40,001 bases of DNA from contig JANWVR010000141.1 of assembly GCA_025056735.1 (NCBI GenBank), positions 1-40,001 of the forward strand, read 5' to 3'. The notes below the pieces were generated by a model. It ran no database searches, had not been told where the DNA came from, and worked only from the letters and a program-made list of their open reading frames with translations. Position 1 is the first letter of the stretch; every line of letters starts with the position of its first letter. This document shows, one piece after another, positions 16,979-26,418 of the stretch. The position numbers and the translations under genes were made by a program. Source of the stretch: Saprospiraceae bacterium (GTDB lineage Bacteria > Bacteroidota > Bacteroidia > Chitinophagales > Saprospiraceae).

Positions 16979-17356
16979 ATGGCACGTATTGCTGGTGTGG
17001 ACTTGCCACGAAATAAAAGAGGGCTCATTGGGCTTACTTACATTTATGGTATTGGTCGCTCGACGGCACAGGCTATTCTCGAAAAGGCCGGTATTGACAT
17101 CAATACCAAGGTGGAGCAATGGAGTGATGAAAACATCAAGGCCATCGCTCGCATCATCAGTGAAGAATATAAGACCGAGGGCCAGCTGCGCGCGGAAGTC
17201 CAGATGAATATTAAGCGCTTGATGGACATTGGTTGCTATCGGGGATTGCGTCATCGCAAGGGGTTACCGGTGCGGGGCCAGCGCACGCGCACGAATGCCC
17301 GTACGCGCAAAGGCAAGCGCAAGACGGTGGCCAACAAAAAGAAAGCAACTAAGTAA
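16979..17356 (+). CDS. rpsM: 30S ribosomal protein S13
   Basis: 125 residues. It opens [20 protein letters not shown] and [19 protein letters not shown]. The C-terminal signature is [20 protein letters not shown] with a basic tail. S13 bridges the 30S head to the 50S subunit. It is the first gene of the alpha-operon part, 75 bases after rpmJ, with no obvious promoter box. Confidence 0.98.
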   Translation: MARIAGVDLPRNKRGLIGLTYIYGIGRSTAQAILEKAGIDINTKVEQWSDENIKAIARIISEEYKTEGQLRAEVQMNIKRLMDIGCYRGLRHRKGLPVRGQRTRTNARTRKGKRKTVANKKKATK

Positions 17357-17437
17357 TACGGACATAAACAGGCCGATCGCGACGCATGCGCCTCGGTTAT
17401 TGTCCTACATTTCTTACCTATACCTACGTCTTATTTT

Positions 17438-17830
17438 ATGGCAAAAGTTGCACCTAAAAAAGTGGTGAAGCGCAAGGTAAAAGTCACGCCGGACGGCATG
17501 GCTTATATCCAGTCGAGCTTCAACAACATTATAGTTACTATCACGAATAAGCACGGCGAAGTTATTTCGTGGTCGTCGGCAGGCAAGTCTGGGTTTCGCG
17601 GTTCTAAAAAGAACACACCTTATGCAGCCCAGGTGTCGGCGACGGATGCAGCCAAGGCAGCCTTCGATGCTGGTGTACGCACCGTTGAAGTTTTCGTAAA
17701 AGGCCCGGGCTCTGGCCGTGAGGCCGCTATCCGCGCCATTGACCAGGCCGGCTTGAAGGTCTCGGTTATTCGCGATGTAACGCCGCTTCCGCACAATGGC
17801 TGCCGCCCACCCAAACGCCGTCGCGTGTAG
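17438..17830 (+). CDS. rpsK: 30S ribosomal protein S11
   Basis: 130 residues. Conserved parts are [56 protein letters not shown], and the end [18 protein letters not shown]11 lies in the 30S platform close to the mRNA exit and the anti-Shine-Dalgarno region. It follows rpsM after 81 bases. Confidence 0.98.
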   Translation: MAKVAPKKVVKRKVKVTPDGMAYIQSSFNNIIVTITNKHGEVISWSSAGKSGFRGSKKNTPYAAQVSATDAAKAAFDAGVRTVEVFVKGPGSGREAAIRAIDQAGLKVSVIRDVTPLPHNGCRPPKRRRV

Positions 17831-17879
17831 AAACGCAAACGCTCATTCTTTAACTTATTGCCGTTAAGACACCTTAGCA

Positions 17880-18494
17880 ATGGCTCGTTATACTGGACCT
17901 ATCACCAAAAAGGCTCGCGCGTTTGGCGACCCTATATTTGGATACGACAAGAGCTTCGAACGCCGCAAGTATCCTCCCGGCCAACACGGCCTTAGCAAGC
18001 GCCGCAAAGCGCGCTCCGACTACGCGCTTCAGCTGGCAGAGAAACAGAAAGCGAAGTACACCTACGGCATTCTGGAGCGTCAGTTCCGCCGCATCTTCCA
18101 TAACGCTACTCGTCGCCACGGCGTAACAGGCGAGGTCTTGCTGCAGTTGTTGGAGGCGCGTTTAGACAACACTGTCTATCGCTTAGGCATTGCTCCAACG
18201 CGCCGCGGCGCCCGCCAGCTGGTTAGCCACCGCCACATCACGGTCAACGGCCGTGTCGTCAATGTGCCTTCCTACACGCTGAAACCGGGAGACGTAGTGG
18301 CGGTGCGCTCGCGCTCAAAAGGCTTGGATGTCATCACTACCCACGCTGGCGCCAAGACAAGCGATGTGCGTCGTTATCCGTGGCTCGAATGGAACCCCGA
18401 CAAGATGGAGGGCGTCTTCCTCACTCTCCCACAACGCGACCAAATACCGGAGAAAATCAACGAACAACTCATCGTTGAACTGTACTCCAAGTAA
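17880..18494 (+). CDS. rpsD: 30S ribosomal protein S4
   Basis: 204 residues. The N-terminus [20 protein letters not shown] lacks the zinc cysteines. [20 protein letters not shown] follows. The S4 RNA-binding domain is [20 protein letters not shown], then [18 protein letters not shown]4 initiates 30S assembly and, in Escherichia coli, represses the alpha operon. It lies upstream of rpoA. Confidence 0.98.
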   Translation: MARYTGPITKKARAFGDPIFGYDKSFERRKYPPGQHGLSKRRKARSDYALQLAEKQKAKYTYGILERQFRRIFHNATRRHGVTGEVLLQLLEARLDNTVYRLGIAPTRRGARQLVSHRHITVNGRVVNVPSYTLKPGDVVAVRSRSKGLDVITTHAGAKTSDVRRYPWLEWNPDKMEGVFLTLPQRDQIPEKINEQLIVELYSK

Positions 18495-18599
18495 TCCATT
18501 CCGACAGACTGTTGGGCAGGTGTTTCCTACTTTCTATCCTCGCGCACCCTTAAACCTTGCATCTCTTCATCACCTCAGCCTCTTACTCTTTGCGTCAGT

Positions 18600-19604
18600 A
18601 TGAACCTTATCACTTTTCAAAAGCCCGATAAAATTATCCTCACGAAAGCCAACGAATTTGAGGGCACCTTTGAATTTAAACCGTTAGAGCCGGGCTTTGG
18701 ACAGACCATCGGCAATTCACTGCGCCGGGTGCTGCTCTCTTCGCTCGAAGGTTATGCTATCAGTGCCGTACGTATCGGCGGCGTTGACCACGAGTTCTCT
18801 ACCATCAAGGGGGTGGTCGAAGACGTAGTAGATATCGTGCTGAACCTCAAGCAAGTACGCATCAAGCCCATTGCACACGACGATAAGTTTCAGTCCGAAA
18901 AAATCTATTTGACCATCAGCGGACGTGAAGAGTTCCGCGCCGGGCACATCGAAGAGTTCAACAACGTATTTCGAGTGCTCAATCCCGACCTGCTCATCTG
19001 CCGCATGGAGCCCTCGGTAACTTTAGAGATGGAACTCACCATTACCAAAGGCCGCGGATATCAGCCGGCTGAAGATGTGTCGCCGAAGGACGCCATCATT
19101 GGGGTTATCCCGATTGACGCCATTTACACGCCTATTAAAAACGTCGCCTACCGCGTAGAAAACACACGTGTGGGCCAGCGGACAGACTACGAAAAACTGA
19201 CCATCGAGATTAAAACGGACGGCGCTATCCATCCAGAAGTGGCCCTGCGCGAGGCTAGCCGCATCCTCATTCAGCACCTGATGATTATCACCGATGACAA
19301 CATCACCTTCGACACTCCTGTGCAAGATAAAAGCCCGGATGTGGACGAACATGTGCTGCAAATGCGCCGCCTCCTCAAAACTTCGCTGGAAGACCTCGAC
19401 CTCAGCGTGCGCGCCTACAACTGCCTGAAAGCCGCTAAAATCAATACTTTAGCCGACTTAGTGCGCTACGACACCCAGGAGTTGCTGAAATTTCGAAATT
19501 TCGGTAAAAAGTCGCTCGTCGAAATTGAGGAACTCCTCCAGGATAAGGGCTTGACCTTTGGTATGGACCTGTCCAAATACCGCTTAGAAGAAGCAACCGA
19601 ATAA
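18600..19604 (+). CDS. rpoA: RNA polymerase alpha subunit
   Basis: 334 residues. The N-terminal assembly domain includes FEFKPLEPGFGQTIGNSLRR (residues about 25-44) and VLLSSLEGYAISAVRI. The flexible linker is near residues 240-255. The C-terminal domain includes LDLSVRAYNCLKAAKINTLA and RNFGKKSLVEIEELLQDKG, which contact regulators and DNA. It follows a 105-base gap after rpsD. TACTCTTTG at 18584-18592, one base longer than TAnnTTTG, lies just ahead of the ATG and could only give a nearly leaderless transcript. Confidence 0.98.
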   Translation: MNLITFQKPDKIILTKANEFEGTFEFKPLEPGFGQTIGNSLRRVLLSSLEGYAISAVRIGGVDHEFSTIKGVVEDVVDIVLNLKQVRIKPIAHDDKFQSEKIYLTISGREEFRAGHIEEFNNVFRVLNPDLLICRMEPSVTLEMELTITKGRGYQPAEDVSPKDAIIGVIPIDAIYTPIKNVAYRVENTRVGQRTDYEKLTIEIKTDGAIHPEVALREASRILIQHLMIITDDNITFDTPVQDKSPDVDEHVLQMRRLLKTSLEDLDLSVRAYNCLKAAKINTLADLVRYDTQELLKFRNFGKKSLVEIEELLQDKGLTFGMDLSKYRLEEATE

Positions 19605-19690
19605 CTCATCACACTTACAAAGCGTAGTAACCGTAGAGCGGAGCGCGCTCCTGCCCCGGTGCTACCACGCACAAACGGTACATTATCACC

Positions 19691-20227
19691 ATGCGTCACG
19701 GAGATAAAGTAAACAACCTCGGCCGCACCGCTGAGCATCGCCGCGCCCTGTTGGCCAACTTGGCTAACGCCCTCATCGAACACAAGCGCATCGTAACCAC
19801 GCTGGCCAAAGCCAAGGCCCTGCGCCGTTTCATCGAACCGCTTGTAACGCGAGCTAAGAAAGATAATACGCATAACCGCCGTATTGTCTTCAGCCATCTG
19901 CAGAATAAGCACTCGGTGAAGGAACTCTTTGGCAATATCATCCCTGAGGTGAATGAACGCCCTGGCGGCTACGTGCGCGTCATTCGCTTAGGCTTCCGCC
20001 GCGGCGATGGCGCTGAGACGGCCCTCATCGAATTTGTGGACTTCAACAAAGACTATAACCTTTACGAGGGCAAAGAGAAGAAAAAAGCGAAAAAGACCCG
20101 CCGCGGCGGGCGCAAGAGTCGCTCGACTGCAGCGGCAACTGCGGCTGAACAACAACCCGTTGAGGCTGCGCCAGAAGCTGCTGAAGCAACTGCCGACACC
20201 GCTGAACAAAAAGAAGCGGAAGCGTAG
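19691..20227 (+). CDS. rplQ: 50S ribosomal protein L17 with Ala/Glu-rich tail
   Basis: 178 residues. The L17 core is [20 protein letters not shown], then [20 protein letters not shown] and the end of the core [17 protein letters not shown] near residue 120. The last 50 residues form a basic linker ([15 protein letters not shown]), then an Ala/Glu/Thr-rich tail. C-terminal extensions occur in Bacteroidota L17. It is the last gene of the supercluster, followed by a strong terminator. Confidence 0.96.
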   Translation: MRHGDKVNNLGRTAEHRRALLANLANALIEHKRIVTTLAKAKALRRFIEPLVTRAKKDNTHNRRIVFSHLQNKHSVKELFGNIIPEVNERPGGYVRVIRLGFRRGDGAETALIEFVDFNKDYNLYEGKEKKKAKKTRRGGRKSRSTAAATAAEQQPVEAAPEAAEATADTAEQKEAEA

Positions 20228-20261
20228 TTTCTTGTTAAGTAAGCAAAACAAGCGGAAGGCA

Positions 20262-20304
20262 TTCGAGCTACTTCTTCTCTGCGGAAGTAGCTCGAAGTCT
20301 TTTT
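20262..20304 (+). terminator. Intrinsic terminator of the ribosomal supercluster
   Basis: TTCGAGCTACTTC (20262-20274) and GAAGTAGCTCGAA (20284-20296) form a perfect 13-bp stem with a 9-base loop, followed by GTCTTTTT. It begins 35 bases after the rplQ stop. Confidence 0.85.
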
Positions 20305-20351
20305 GGTATCAAAACGAATGGGCAATACCTGACAGACTTTCCTTTCGGCGC

Positions 20352-20383
20352 TTGGCCGTCTGACTGTCCTGACGCTAACTTTG
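20352..20383 (+). promoter_or_regulatory. Promoter of the tRNA-Ser gene
   Basis: TTG at 20352-20354 and TAACTTTG at 20376-20383 are 21 bases apart, the same spacer as the rpsJ promoter. The tRNA begins 11 bases after the -7 box. Confidence 0.65.
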
Positions 20384-20393
20384 CCCAAAATCG

Positions 20394-20480
20394 GGAGGAG
20401 TGGCAGAGTGGTTGATTGCACTGGTCTTGAAAACCGGCGTACTCGAAAGGGTACCGGGGGTTCGAATCCCTCCTCCTCCG
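20394..20480 (+). tRNA. tRNA-Ser (anticodon UGA)
   Basis: An 87-base class II tRNA. The acceptor stem is GGAGGAG (20394-20400) with CTCCTCC (20473-20479) and discriminator G20480. The anticodon loop CTTGAAA carries TGA at 20428-20430, flanked by CTGGT/ACCGG. The long variable arm (GTAC/GTAC stem) marks it as serine type. The T-arm loop is TTCGAAT. CCA is not encoded. It reads UCA and wobbling UCN serine codons. It has its own promoter before it and its own terminator after it. Confidence 0.96.
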
Positions 20481-20489
20481 CTTCCACAG

Positions 20490-20523
20490 GGCTTTTGGCG
20501 TCGCTGCACGCCGAAGGCCTTTT
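20490..20523 (+). terminator. Intrinsic terminator of tRNA-Ser, abutting folP
   Basis: GGCTTTTGGCGT (20490-20501) pairs with ACGCCGAAGGCC (20508-20519) over 12 bp, with two G-U pairs and a 6-base loop, then TTTT at 20520-20523. It starts ten bases after the tRNA. folP begins only nine bases after the T-run, so folP may depend on read-through. Confidence 0.75.
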
Positions 20524-20532
20524 CTATTGAGT

Positions 20533-21402
20533 ATGGATAAGCCCACTTTCAGGTATTCCTTCCGTTGTCGAGACCGCCTGCTCGACCTGTCGCGCCCGGT
20601 GGTGATGGGCATTCTGAACGTTACGCCAGACTCCTTCTATGCCAGCAGTCGGGTGCGTACGACAGATGCCGTGCTCCGACAGGCAGAGCACATGCTTAAC
20701 GAAGGCGCGGCCATCCTCGATATCGGAGGTGCTTCTACGCGGCCTGGTGCTGAAGAAGTACCCACTGAGGAGGAACTTCGCCGCGTACTCCCTGCTATAG
20801 AGGCTGTGCATCGGCATTTTCCAGAGGCCATCCTCTCTGTAGATACCTGGCGCGCGGAAGTGGCCCAAAAAGCGCTAGAGGCCGGCGTCTCCATCCTGAA
20901 CGACGTTTCCGCTGGTCGCTGGGACGAAGCCCTACTCTCCGTAGCAGCGCAGCACCGCTGCCCATACATCCTGATGCACGCGCAGGGCACACCCCAGACA
21001 ATGCAGGTAGCACCCATGTATTCAGAGGTGGCACAGGAAGTGCTGGATTTTTTTATTCAAAAACTACAAAAGCTGCGCGCGCTGGGCATCTACGACATCG
21101 CCATTGACCCAGGTTTTGGCTTTGGAAAAACGCTGGAGCACAACTATGCACTGCTGCGGCAATTGCCCGCCTTCGAAGCCGTGTTGCAGTTGCCCATCCT
21201 GGTCGGCGTATCGCGCAAATCTATGGTCTGCCGCCTGCTGGGCGTAAAGCCCGAGGCTGCTCTGAACGGCACAACGGCACTGCACGTGCTGGCCCTGTTG
21301 CAAGGCGCCCGCATCCTGCGCGTACATGACGTGCGCGAAGCGATGGAGGCAATACGCATTGTGGAGGCGTATCAGGCGCCGGGCAGCATAGTAGCGCTGT
21401 AA
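20533..21402 (+). CDS. folP: Dihydropteroate synthase
   Basis: 289 residues. It condenses p-aminobenzoate with dihydropterin pyrophosphate to dihydropteroate in folate synthesis and is the sulfonamide target. The TIM-barrel motifs are complete: GILNVTPDSF (26-35), DIGGASTRPGA (63-73), SVDTWRAEVAQKAL (102-115), LNDVS (122-126), ILMHAQGTPQTMQ (146-158), IDPGFGFGKTLEHN (191-204) and GVSRKSM (225-231). ATG 20533 is preferred to an in-frame TTG at 20527. It sits directly behind the tRNA terminator with no recognisable promoter box of its own. Downstream is a transporter gene rather than a diadenylate cyclase gene, which often follows folP in this phylum. Confidence 0.96.
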   Translation: MDKPTFRYSFRCRDRLLDLSRPVVMGILNVTPDSFYASSRVRTTDAVLRQAEHMLNEGAAILDIGGASTRPGAEEVPTEEELRRVLPAIEAVHRHFPEAILSVDTWRAEVAQKALEAGVSILNDVSAGRWDEALLSVAAQHRCPYILMHAQGTPQTMQVAPMYSEVAQEVLDFFIQKLQKLRALGIYDIAIDPGFGFGKTLEHNYALLRQLPAFEAVLQLPILVGVSRKSMVCRLLGVKPEAALNGTTALHVLALLQGARILRVHDVREAMEAIRIVEAYQAPGSIVAL

Positions 21403-21448
21403 TCGCCCGGCATATTTTCGAGAGCGTGGTTTGAATGTCCTCCCTGAC

Positions 21449-21456
21449 TACCTTTG
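21449..21456 (+). promoter_or_regulatory. -7 box of the POT transporter gene
   Basis: TACCTTTG matches TAnnTTTG exactly, 58 bases before the ATG at 21515. It lies inside the front of a longer open frame that could start at TTG 21431, which argues that the downstream ATG is the true start. A TTTG at 21430-21433 is too close to be an ideal -33. Confidence 0.5.
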
Positions 21457-21514
21457 TCGCTGGCAACCCGACGAAGGTGCGGCCGCTTTAGCCTTTCACC
21501 AACTTTTGCTCTGT

Positions 21515-23155
<1,641 letters not shown>

Positions 23156-23184
23156 CCCTGCTCTACGCAACAGTCTTTTGCCGA

Positions 23185-23203
23185 ACCCCTGAACACAAGG
23201 GGT
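23185..23203 (+). terminator. Possible hairpin after the transporter gene
   Basis: ACCCCT (23185-23190) pairs with AGGGGT (23198-23203) around a 7-base loop, 29 bases after the transporter stop. No T-run follows, so it may be a Rho-independent terminator only in a weak sense. Confidence 0.3.
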
Positions 23204-23255
23204 GTCAAGGAGGCCATTAAATCCTTCTTAGTAGCCGTTTATCATCGTTTTACCA

Positions 23256-23264
23256 TAAAATTTG
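23256..23264 (+). promoter_or_regulatory. Possible -7 box of the small membrane protein gene
   Basis: TAAAATTTG resembles TAnnTTTG with one extra spacer base and is 7 bases before ATG 23272. A transcript from here would be almost leaderless. It is a tentative call. Confidence 0.25.
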
Positions 23265-23271
23265 CAGCGAT

Positions 23272-23403
23272 ATGTCAATGAAACACAGACTTTCCAAGCA
23301 GCGCCAGAACACCAAAGAGCAAGACGATATGCGCAAATTTTTGCTGATAGTTGTAGGCGCCACTTTAGCACTGATGGTGTTGATTTACTTCATTTTCCGT
23401 TGA
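23272..23403 (+). CDS. Small single-span membrane protein (43 residues)
   Basis: Translation from ATG 23272 to TGA 23401-23403 gives a basic, polar N-terminus (MSMKHRLSKQRQNTKEQDD) and one hydrophobic span (FLLIVVGATLALMVLIYFIF, residues 23-42), ending in Arg. The positive-inside rule predicts an N-terminus in the cytoplasm. No family is recognised. It is a better gene than the alternative frame over the same bases, which gives a featureless N-terminus. Its stop overlaps the probable TTG start of the toroid gene as TTGA, suggesting coupled translation. Confidence 0.7.
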   Translation: MSMKHRLSKQRQNTKEQDDMRKFLLIVVGATLALMVLIYFIFR

Positions 23404-24476
23404 CGCCCGCGCCAAAACTTTATCGGGAAAGTGCGGCAGCAGCGTTGGGCTGGGTCTTTCGGAGTTGCGAGGCATGCGGCTGGCGCGGCTCGGCACATAG
23501 TTATTCGCTTTTGTGGGGCTGGTCGAAGGCATACCCGGAGACGACGGGCTACCTGATACCAACGCTGTTGGCCTGGGGCGATGCCTGGGCCAATGAACGC
23601 TGTTACGCTCTGGCCCGTCGGTTGGGCCGCTGGTTGGTCAATCTGCAGCAGCCGACGGGCGCCTGGGCGGGCGGCATAGCGGGCGGGCGGCGCCCAAGCG
23701 TCTTTAACACCGCCATGATTGCCGACGGGCTGGCGGCGCTGGCTGCGCGCACACCGGACGAGACGGATGCTGCCGATAGCGCGCGCCGCGGATTAATATG
23801 GCTCCTGTCTGCAGCAGACGCCGATGGCGTTTGGCGGCGTGGGCTGTATGTGCCAGGCTTTGTGCCCACCTATCACGCCTATGCTGTGGCGTCCGTGTTG
23901 CGCGCGGCAGACCGCCTAAGCATGCCCGAAGTGCAGATGCCGCTTCGGCGGGCGCTGGCCTATTACGCAGACCGCTTCAGGGCCGACGGCACGCTGGCCC
24001 TGGCTGGCCTGGAACCGGGGCCCTGGGCGTTTACCCATACCCTCACGTACGCCCTGCAAGGGCTGTGGGAGGCGGCAGTGTATTTTCAGGAAAAAAACAT
24101 CCAGCAAAAGGTCGTCTTTGCCTGCCAGAACTTGCAAGAAGCGGCCAGAAGCCGCGAATACATCGCCGGGCGCTACCGCGAAGGCTGGAAGGGCGACTAC
24201 TCGTTTACCTGCCCGGTAGGCAACGCTCAACTCAGCGTCCTGTTCCGAGCGATAGGGACGCACACCGGCGATGCCTCCTTTTCCGAATGGGCCGACCGGG
24301 CCTTAGCGGCAACGGTGGAACACCAATGCCGCAGCGCCAACCCCAATACCCATGGCGCGTTGCCCGGCTCCGTGCCGCGCTGGGGGCCTTACCTGCGCTG
24401 GCGTTATCCAAACTGGGGCGCCAAATTTTTGCTCGACGCGCTTCACTGCGCGCTGATGCCGGGTAGGATAGGGTAG
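23400..24476 (+). CDS. Alpha/alpha-toroid protein (terpenoid-cyclase-like fold), function unknown
   Basis: About 358 residues if translation starts at TTG 23400. The signature SYSLLWGWSKAYPETTGYLI (about 35-53) and repeated helical pairs, such as WLVNLQQPTGAWAGGI, mark a toroid of the prenyltransferase/squalene-cyclase/glycosidase type. Such proteins often accompany polysaccharide genes. A homologue-like start would lie near residue 1 here. No ATG is in frame there, and the open frame further upstream overlaps a convincing small gene in another frame. The TTG overlaps that gene's TGA. No signal peptide is seen. Catalytic residues cannot be named and enzymatic activity is not established. A frameshift at the 5' end is an alternative explanation. 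Confidence 0.75.
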   Translation: MTPAPKLYRESAAAALGWVFRSCEACGWRGSAHSYSLLWGWSKAYPETTGYLIPTLLAWGDAWANERCYALARRLGRWLVNLQQPTGAWAGGIAGGRRPSVFNTAMIADGLAALAARTPDETDAADSARRGLIWLLSAADADGVWRRGLYVPGFVPTYHAYAVASVLRAADRLSMPEVQMPLRRALAYYADRFRADGTLALAGLEPGPWAFTHTLTYALQGLWEAAVYFQEKNIQQKVVFACQNLQEAARSREYIAGRYREGWKGDYSFTCPVGNAQLSVLFRAIGTHTGDASFSEWADRALAATVEHQCRSANPNTHGALPGSVPRWGPYLRWRYPNWGAKFLLDALHCALMPGRIG

Positions 24477-25024
24477 GGTAGCGACAAAGAGGCGCGATCT
24501 AACCGCTTAAAGGTGTCTGAGCGGTCGAGGCCTGACGCAAAGGGCTTTCGGATGTTTGGGAAAAGGGGTGTGTATTTCAGGAATTTTAGGGATGTGAGAA
24601 CATAGACTCTATAGTAAGATATGGCTACTGAAATGGAAAACTGCTCTCTAATGGTTCACGAAAAATATTAATGTGATAACCAATCAAATGTAGCCAAAAC
24701 TAAAAAAGCGTATATGCCTGGCTCGCTCAAACCTGAAACACACGCTATAATCGAAGTTTAAGAGTTCCGTAGCAAACCCTCCCGCTGAGGCATTAAGCGC
24801 TTGTATATGGTGCGATTGTCCGTCAGGATGTTAGAGGTGATGTAGGAGTAGTTTTGCCCACTCCACCCGATGAGTCGGGCAGTTACAGGGTGCTTAATGT
24901 GCCAGCCTCAACCGGGTAGCATTTCCCTTGTGAAACAACATTCTTATTAGAATGCGTATGGTCTCTGTTTTACTTCGAGAAGCGCTGCCATTTTCCACTT
25001 TTCACTTTCCATTTTTCATTCCCC
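24477..25024. other. 548-base stretch without a convincing gene
   Basis: It begins with short GGTAG-type repeats at the toroid gene's end (about 24460-24482). A 6-bp hairpin follows (ACCGCT 24502-24507 with AGCGGT 24520-24525). A locally AT-richer part follows (about 24580-24760). On the minus strand 24907-24758 is open for 49 codons between stops, with a balanced composition (GWHIKHPVTARLIGWSGQNY near its front), but it has no start and no recognised family. It may be a decayed gene remnant. A small hairpin lies at 24939-24954, and a CT-rich tract like that at 925-974 ends the stretch (24990-25024). Confidence 0.5.
24939..24954 (-). terminator. Possible terminator of the miaE-like gene
   Basis: On the minus strand CATTCT (24954-24949), loop AATA and AGAATG (24944-24939) form a 6-bp hairpin followed by TTGTTTC. 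It lies about 70 bases past the miaE-like stop codon. Confidence 0.35.
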
Positions 25025-25615
25025 TCAATGCATTCTGTCCCCTCGTGCCGGCATTTTTTTCATGACTTCGGCTTCGTACTTCAAGTACTCCTGCCAGCGC
25101 TGCCAGGTTTTTTCCTTGCCGAAGTAGCGTTCGGCTAAGTCGAGGAAGAGCCGGTAGTGGCCGGCTTCGGCGACCATAAATTTGTGGTACCATTCGCGCA
25201 GGGCTTCGTCGGCGCAGTGCAGGGATAGCAATCGGAAGCGTTCGCAGCTGCGCGCTTCAATGAGGGCGCAAGTGAGCAGGCGTTCCAGCAGGGCTTCGTC
25301 GCGGCTGACGCCTTTTTTCTGGAATTGGAGCAGGGCGTTTACGTATTCGTCTTTGCGCTGGCGTCCCAGGGGTAGGGAGCGCTTTTTCAGCTCGGCCAGC
25401 ACCATGCGGAAGTGCCCCCATTCCTCCGTGACGACGGGTGCTAAGGCTTCGACCATTTCGGTGCGTTCGGGGAAGGCCTGAATGAGGGAGATACACGAGG
25501 TGGCAGCCTTTTGCTCGCAGTAGGCGTGGTCGGTCAGGATTTCGCCTAAGTCCATCTCTGCTAAGTTGACCCAGCGCGGGTCGGTGGGTAGTTTTAAGCC
25601 CAAAGTGGTGTTCAT
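25025..25615 (-). CDS. miaE: tRNA-(ms2io6A)-hydroxylase, MiaE-like di-iron protein
   Basis: A 196-residue, helical, ferritin-like protein. MiaE hydroxylates the isopentenyl group of ms2i6A37 in tRNAs reading U-starting codons, using a di-iron centre and oxygen. Carboxylate and histidine ligands fit: E35 (YCEQKA), E65-W-G-H68, E120 (LIEARSCERF) and E150-A-G-H153. The two ExxH motifs are spaced as in the family. ATG 25615 gives the family N-terminus; the open frame runs further upstream into the divergent gene's region without homology. It is divergent from an AcpH-like gene. A 12-base palindrome lies between. Confidence 0.88.
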   Translation of the reverse strand: MNTTLGLKLPTDPRWVNLAEMDLGEILTDHAYCEQKAATSCISLIQAFPERTEMVEALAPVVTEEWGHFRMVLAELKKRSLPLGRQRKDEYVNALLQFQKKGVSRDEALLERLLTCALIEARSCERFRLLSLHCADEALREWYHKFMVAEAGHYRLFLDLAERYFGKEKTWQRWQEYLKYEAEVMKKMPARGDRMH

Positions 25616-25678
25616 GCGTGTGGGAGTGTTTGTTTGCTTTCCTGAGCACAGGGGGCGAGGCTCGCAGGGCGAGCATAT

Positions 25679-25690
25679 GCAAAATTTTGC
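25679..25690. promoter_or_regulatory. 12-base palindrome in a divergent intergenic region
   Basis: GCAAAATTTTGC is perfectly self-complementary. It sits in the 178-base gap between the divergent miaE-like and acpH-like genes, about 65 and 105 bases from the two starts. It resembles a homodimeric operator in form. No regulator is assigned. Confidence 0.4.
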
Positions 25691-25793
25691 GTGTTGCGCT
25701 GAAATTGACGGCGGCAAAGTTCGGGCGAAAAGGCATCTTTGCGTACGTAATCGCCTGCGAAACACACTGCCTGCTGGCGCTTTTTGCTCGTCC

Positions 25794-26387
25794 ATGAACC
25801 ACGTCGCCCATTGCCTGCTGTCGTATCCCGATGAGGAGTTGCTCATCGGCAACTTCATCGGCGACTTTGTCAAGGGCAGCGCCTGGCAGGTCTATCCCGA
25901 CGGCGTCCAGAAGGGCATTTGGCTGCATCGTTTCATTGACGCTTATGCAGAAGAGCATCCGGCTATGCGCAACAGCGTGCAGCGCATTCGGCCGTTTGCC
26001 GGGCGCTTTGCCGCGCCGGCGATGGATATCGTGTGCGACTATCTGTTGTGCGGCCGATGGGAGCACTGGGTTTTAGAGCCTGATTTCGAGCGTTTTACCC
26101 AATGGGCTTATGCGGGCCTGAACACGCATCGGGCGCACATGCCCGAGCGCCTTCGGAGCCGCTGGCCCGATATGCTGCGCGCGCGCTTCCTGCACCTGTA
26201 TCCTAAGCGCGAGGGTATTGCCTGGGCTTTAGAGCGCTTTGCTCTGCGCTTGCCGTTGCCGTTGGATGGGCAAGGGCTGCTTCAGCACATTGAGGAAGAA
26301 AAAGCCGTCTTTGAGGCCGATTTTGAGATTTTCTTTGCCGATTTGAGGAATTCTGTGTCCGAATGGCGAAGCCGATATGTTGTTTGA
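25794..26387 (+). CDS. acpH: Acyl carrier protein phosphodiesterase, AcpH-like
   Basis: A 197-residue cytosolic protein of the ACP phosphodiesterase family (formerly DUF479), expected to remove 4'-phosphopantetheine from holo-ACP. Conserved parts are LIGNFIGDFVKG (17-28, with D24), QKGIWLHRFIDAYAEEHP (39-56, with H45 and D49) and MDIVCDYLL (77-85, with D78 and D82), as in the HD-like fold. ATG 25794 gives the family start (MNHVAHCLLS). CATCTTTG (25734-25741) is a near match to a -7 box. The stop overlaps the front of the next open frame, but the next gene's real start is 31 bases further on. Confidence 0.88.
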   Translation: MNHVAHCLLSYPDEELLIGNFIGDFVKGSAWQVYPDGVQKGIWLHRFIDAYAEEHPAMRNSVQRIRPFAGRFAAPAMDIVCDYLLCGRWEHWVLEPDFERFTQWAYAGLNTHRAHMPERLRSRWPDMLRARFLHLYPKREGIAWALERFALRLPLPLDGQGLLQHIEEEKAVFEADFEIFFADLRNSVSEWRSRYVV

Positions 26388-26418
26388 AAAAATAGAGATC
26401 ACCCACAACATACGACCT

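Noticed and set aside
23262-23399. N-terminal extension of the toroid protein from TTG 23262
   Set aside because: The same bases encode a convincing small membrane protein in another frame, and the extension has no family similarity that I can see.
25616-25873. N-terminal extension of the miaE-like protein
   Set aside because: It runs through the divergent intergenic region and the palindrome and into the acpH-like gene, and lacks similarity to MiaE.
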